This document shows positions 16,007 through 17,377 of a DNA stretch of 17,377 nucleotides, piece by piece. A program made the translations under genes and the position numbers. This stretch comes from Collinsella sp. (GTDB lineage Bacteria; Actinomycetota; Coriobacteriia; Coriobacteriales; Coriobacteriaceae), in NCBI GenBank assembly GCA_014871545.1, contig WGSR01000011.1, positions 1 through 17,377 of the forward strand, read 5' to 3'. Below the pieces are notes generated by a model. That model was not told the DNA's origin. It saw only the letters and a list, made by a program, of their open reading frames with translations, and did not search any database. How positions within the stretch are numbered: position 1 is the first letter of the stretch; each line of letters begins with the position of its first letter.

Positions 16007-16717
16007 TTAGTTGTTGGACTCGACGGCTGCGGCGGTGTCGGCCGCGTCCTCGAGCTGCAGGTTCAATAGCTTCATGCCGTATTCTGGCACGTTGATATCG
16101 ATGGGTTGGCCATACAGGTCGCCGGGGCGCACAAAGGCGATAACCGTCATGATGCGCGCCATGGTCTCGGGCGATTCGGAAAGGTCACGCTCAAACCAGC
16201 GCTGAATCAGGCCGACCTCGGCACTCACGACGTAGGTGACGTAGTAGTCAAAGAACGTACCCAGCGCCAGGCCCAAAATGCCCGTCTGCGCACGCGGCGC
16301 CACGGCCTCACGTGCGGTGTCGATAATCCTTTTAATGAAGGCCTGGTCGCCGCCCGGACCCAGCAGCGCACCGATTAAGTCGCGGTTGGCCGCAAGATAA
16401 CGCAGCAGCTCAACCGAACCGGGCGCCGGCTCGAGCTCGTCAATGTTACGGTAAAGATCGGGCAGCTGAGCTGCGGTGATGAGCTCAATGCGCTCACGGA
16501 TCTCAGCCAACAGGCCATCCTCAATCTGGTTGATAAAGTCGGGAATATCGCGGTAGTGCGAATAAAACGTACGGCGCGTAAGACCGGCGCGCTCGGTGAG
16601 CGACGCAACGTTAATGCGCGAAAGGTCGCCGCTTTCGGCAAGCTCGCTGGCAAGCGCCTGGCGAAGGGCACGCTGCGAGCGAAGGGACCGGCGATCGCAT
16701 TTCTCGAGCTGGGACAA
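16007..16717 (-). CDS. TetR-family transcriptional regulator
   Basis: A 236-residue regulator with an N-terminal helix-turn-helix at about 35-55 (INVASLTERAGLTRRTFYSHY), the pattern of TetR/AcrR proteins, followed by a helical ligand and dimer domain of about 150 residues. The RRTFYSHYRDIPDF recognition segment is typical of the subgroup with a TetR_C-like domain. It starts at TTG 16717, unusual but well supported by AAGGAGG 4 nt upstream. No ATG in this frame gives a complete HTH with such a site. The gene is 11 bp upstream of the giant activase gene and is surely co-transcribed with it, so it most likely controls that operon and itself. The palindrome in its promoter (16769-16783) is a natural operator. 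The inducer is unknown; an acyl-CoA or related metabolite is only a guess from context. Confidence 0.93.
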   Translation of the reverse strand: MSQLEKCDRRSLRSQRALRQALASELAESGDLSRINVASLTERAGLTRRTFYSHYRDIPDFINQIEDGLLAEIRERIELITAAQLPDLYRNIDELEPAPGSVELLRYLAANRDLIGALLGPGGDQAFIKRIIDTAREAVAPRAQTGILGLALGTFFDYYVTYVVSAEVGLIQRWFERDLSESPETMARIMTVIAFVRPGDLYGQPIDINVPEYGMKLLNLQLEDAADTAAAVESNN

Positions 16718-16738
16718 GCGTCCTCCTTGTTACTCAGC

Positions 16739-16756
16739 CTGTGCGCTATTGCACAG
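16739..16756. promoter_or_regulatory. Dyad CTGTGC-N6-GCACAG in the TetR leader
   Basis: Perfect 6-bp arms (16739-16744 and 16751-16756) lie between the predicted promoter and the ribosome-binding site of the TetR gene. It could be a second operator or a leader stem. Confidence 0.4.
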
Positions 16757-16766
16757 TGCGAGTATT

Positions 16767-16795
16767 ATTACACACCGTGTGTATCAACACGTAAA
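16767..16795 (-). promoter_or_regulatory. Promoter of the TetR-activase operon
   Basis: On the minus strand TTTACG (16795-16790) is followed after 17 bp by TGTAAT (16772-16767), five of six matches to the -10 consensus. It lies about 50 bp upstream of the TTG start. Confidence 0.6.
16769..16783. promoter_or_regulatory. Likely TetR operator
   Basis: TACACAC-C-GTGTGTA is a perfect 15-bp palindrome with a one-base centre. It overlaps the spacer and -10 box of the operon promoter, the classic position for autorepression by a TetR dimer. Confidence 0.65.
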
Positions 16796-16808
16796 GGCAA
16801 TATTTAGG

Positions 16809-16838
16809 ATGTGACGAAGGGCAGTCCCTTTGTCACAT
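16809..16838. repeat. REP-like palindrome
   Basis: ATGTGACGAAGGG (16809-16821) and CCCTTTGTCACAT (16826-16838) pair over 13 bp with one G-T position and a 4-base loop. A related half-site (TCCCTTTGTCACATT) recurs at 17260-17274, and a cousin with CACAAAGG arms is at 660-700. It lies behind the TetR promoter and does not look like part of any gene. Confidence 0.65.
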
Positions 16839-16894
16839 TCAGCGACCGCCTAGGTTGTGCCAGTTGTGCCCGGCTTTTGGAGTGGCATTGCCGA

Positions 16895-16923
16895 TTGTTC
16901 AAAATGTCATTCGTGGGTAGAAT
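16895..16923 (+). promoter_or_regulatory. Promoter of a putative antisense RNA
   Basis: TTGTTC (16895-16900), a 17-bp spacer and TAGAAT (16918-16923, five of six consensus matches) point toward the small ORF at 16992-17117. No plus-strand reading frame with a ribosome-binding site follows, which favours a non-coding product starting near 16930. Confidence 0.5.
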
Positions 16924-16929
16924 AGTGTC

Positions 16930-17012
16930 GACGGCAGCCCAAGTTCTGGAAAGCTGGGCAGCGCCGTTGTTTGCATTAGGGGGTCAACGCCTTAGCGGCG
17001 GCGACCCCTTCT
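16930..17012 (+). ncRNA. Putative small RNA antisense to the 3' end of the small toxin-like gene
   Basis: An RNA started by the 16895-16923 promoter would open with a stem-loop at once: ACGGC (16931-16935) with GCCGT (16963-16967), and GCCCA (16937-16941) with TGGGC (16955-16959). It would then cross a second hairpin, GGGGTC (16980-16985) with GACCCC (17003-17008) and CGCC with GGCG inside, ending in TTCTGTT. Its last 20-30 nt are complementary to the stop-codon region of the peptide gene. An alternative reading is that the first hairpin, followed by TTGTTTG, is itself a terminator, giving a much shorter RNA. Expression is not shown by sequence alone. Confidence 0.4.
16980..17012. terminator. 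Shared hairpin at the 3' ends of the small gene and the antisense RNA
   Basis: GGGGTC/GACCCC with inner CGCC/GGCG forms a strong stem. The plus-strand tail is TTCTGTT; the minus-strand tail is TAATGC, poor in T. The stop codon of the peptide gene (16994-16992) lies in the loop, so the hairpin overlaps the coding end. Confidence 0.55.
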
Positions 17013-17117
17013 GTTGCGCTTCGAACGCTGCTTGAGTGCCTCGGAAAGGCCGACAAGCGCCGTGAAGAACGAGACCAAAGCGGTCAGAAGTCTCACGAAA
17101 TCAATCGAATCGGTCAT
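16992..17117 (-). CDS. 41-residue single-helix membrane peptide, type I toxin-like
   Basis: Encodes 41 residues: a short polar N terminus (MTDSIDFVR), one hydrophobic helix at about 10-25 (LLTALVSFFTALVGLS), and a very basic tail (KQRSKRNRRGRRR) ending at TAA. This is the layout of small membrane toxins of type I modules such as Fst, TxpA or holin-like toxins, although I see no clear sequence match to a named family. GGGAGG stands 8 nt before ATG 17117. A second in-frame ATG at 17123 is too close to that site. The ribosome-binding site can pair with CCTCC just upstream in the mRNA. A promoter lies at 17202-17229, and an opposing promoter faces the 3' end. Alternative views are a regulatory small membrane protein or a chance ORF; the strong ribosome-binding site and the tail argue against chance. 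Confidence 0.7.
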   Translation of the reverse strand: MTDSIDFVRLLTALVSFFTALVGLSEALKQRSKRNRRGRRR

Positions 17118-17125
17118 GGGCATCA

Positions 17126-17143
17126 CCTCCCATCAGATGGAGG
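17126..17143 (-). promoter_or_regulatory. Ribosome-binding site sequestered in a leader hairpin
   Basis: In the mRNA, CCTCC (17143-17139) can pair with the SD GGAGG (17130-17126) across an 8-base loop. Such pairing would limit translation of the small peptide, as in type I toxin mRNAs. Confidence 0.55.
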
Positions 17144-17201
17144 GCGCTGCCCGACACATGGAGCCGCCGTCAACGATACCGATTCTATCAAAACTTAGTT
17201 A

Positions 17202-17229
17202 TATATACGAATATATGTTCGCATGCCAA
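17202..17229 (-). promoter_or_regulatory. Promoter of the small toxin-like gene
   Basis: On the minus strand TTGGCA (17229-17224, five of six matches) is followed after 16 bp by TATATA (17207-17202); the overlapping TATATA at 18 bp is also possible. The surrounding 17180-17220 stretch is strikingly AT-rich for this genome. A start near 17195 gives a leader of about 80 nt. Confidence 0.6.
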
Positions 17230-17248
17230 AGGTGCAGGGTTCTCATGA

Positions 17249-17275
17249 AAAAGGGGCTATCCCTTTGTCACATTA
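17249..17275 (-). terminator. Hairpin after the right-edge gene, REP-like
   Basis: On the minus strand AAAGGG and CCCTTT form a short stem followed by TTC, directly after the stop of the right-edge gene. The outer part (AATGTGACAAAGGG) copies one arm of the palindrome at 16809-16838, so the terminator appears to be built from the same repeat. Confidence 0.55.
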
Positions 17276-17377
17276 TTCGATGACGGTGCGGGAGTTTTGC
17301 TTGCGCATGGTGGCGAGCATGTGTTTGGGGACGGCGTGGACCATGCAGCTGCCGATAGTCGCGCTCGCGGCGGCCTT
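17273..17377 (-). CDS. C-terminal end of an unidentified protein (cut by window edge)
   Basis: The last 34 residues of a gene that begins beyond the right edge, ending SRTVIE and TAA at 17275-17273. The codon use is GC-rich like the other genes, and a hairpin terminator follows at once. The piece (ATIGSCMVHAVPKHMLATMR) has no motif I can assign. It is on the same strand as the small toxin-like gene, but the terminator and a separate promoter set the two apart. Confidence 0.6.
   Translation of the reverse strand, partial: KAAASATIGSCMVHAVPKHMLATMRKQNSRTVIE

Noticed and set aside
11295..16010. A 1571-codon open frame on the plus strand
   Set aside because: It is the exact antisense of the giant activase gene, with a His/Arg/Gly/Asp-rich composition typical of shadow frames in GC-rich DNA, and no conserved domain.
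17014..17283. An 89-codon plus-strand frame across the toxin-like locus
   Set aside because: No SD, unremarkable composition, and it is antisense to the ORF that has a strong SD and a coherent membrane-helix layout.

Overview
The window is GC-rich and densely packed, with low-redundancy intergenic spacers. It looks like an anaerobic Actinomycetota of the Coriobacteriia, most likely Collinsella or a close relative. The reasons are the codon and GC style, a very large multidomain BadF/HgdC-type acyl-CoA dehydratase activase, an LPXTG-type wall-anchored coiled-coil/CAP surface protein, an arylsulfotransferase remnant, and palindromes built around a GGGACAGGCACC-like core. The genus is an inference; nothing here proves it.

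Layout. Positions 1-3548 hold five minus-strand genes in a row. In transcription order they are coaX (type III pantothenate kinase), a ComEB-like dCMP deaminase, a short NifU-domain Fe-S protein, lgt (prolipoprotein diacylglyceryl transferase) and the start of a multispanning membrane protein cut by the left edge. Divergent from coaX is an OPT-family oligopeptide transporter (3741-5444, +). It converges on a 1151-residue cell-wall surface protein (5646-9101, -), with two strong hairpins between them. A 307-bp divergent spacer separates that gene from a DUF389 membrane protein carrying an EF-hand-like loop (9409-10548, +). Between it and the next operon lies the C-terminal remnant of an aryl-sulfate sulfotransferase (about 10616-11140, -). 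A TetR-family regulator and a 1594-residue two-headed activase form an operon (16717 to 11211, -). Its promoter carries a palindrome suited to autoregulation.

The most unusual part is the right end (16890-17230). It holds a 41-residue ORF (16992-17117, -) encoding one hydrophobic segment and a strongly basic tail. Its ribosome-binding site can fold with an upstream anti-SD, and an AT-rich promoter lies upstream. A good-looking plus-strand promoter faces it and would make a structured RNA of roughly 80 nt that ends antisense to the 3' end of the ORF, at a shared hairpin. This is the architecture of a type I toxin-antitoxin module of the convergent Fst/RNAII or txpA/RatA kind, but I do not recognise the peptide as a member of a described family.

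Functionally, most of the window is housekeeping (CoA synthesis, pyrimidine deamination, Fe-S assembly, lipoprotein modification) mixed with gut-style accessory functions (peptide uptake, wall adhesin/CAP protein, anaerobic dehydratase activation). The surface protein has a G9 tract just after its signal peptide, a plausible phase-variation switch.
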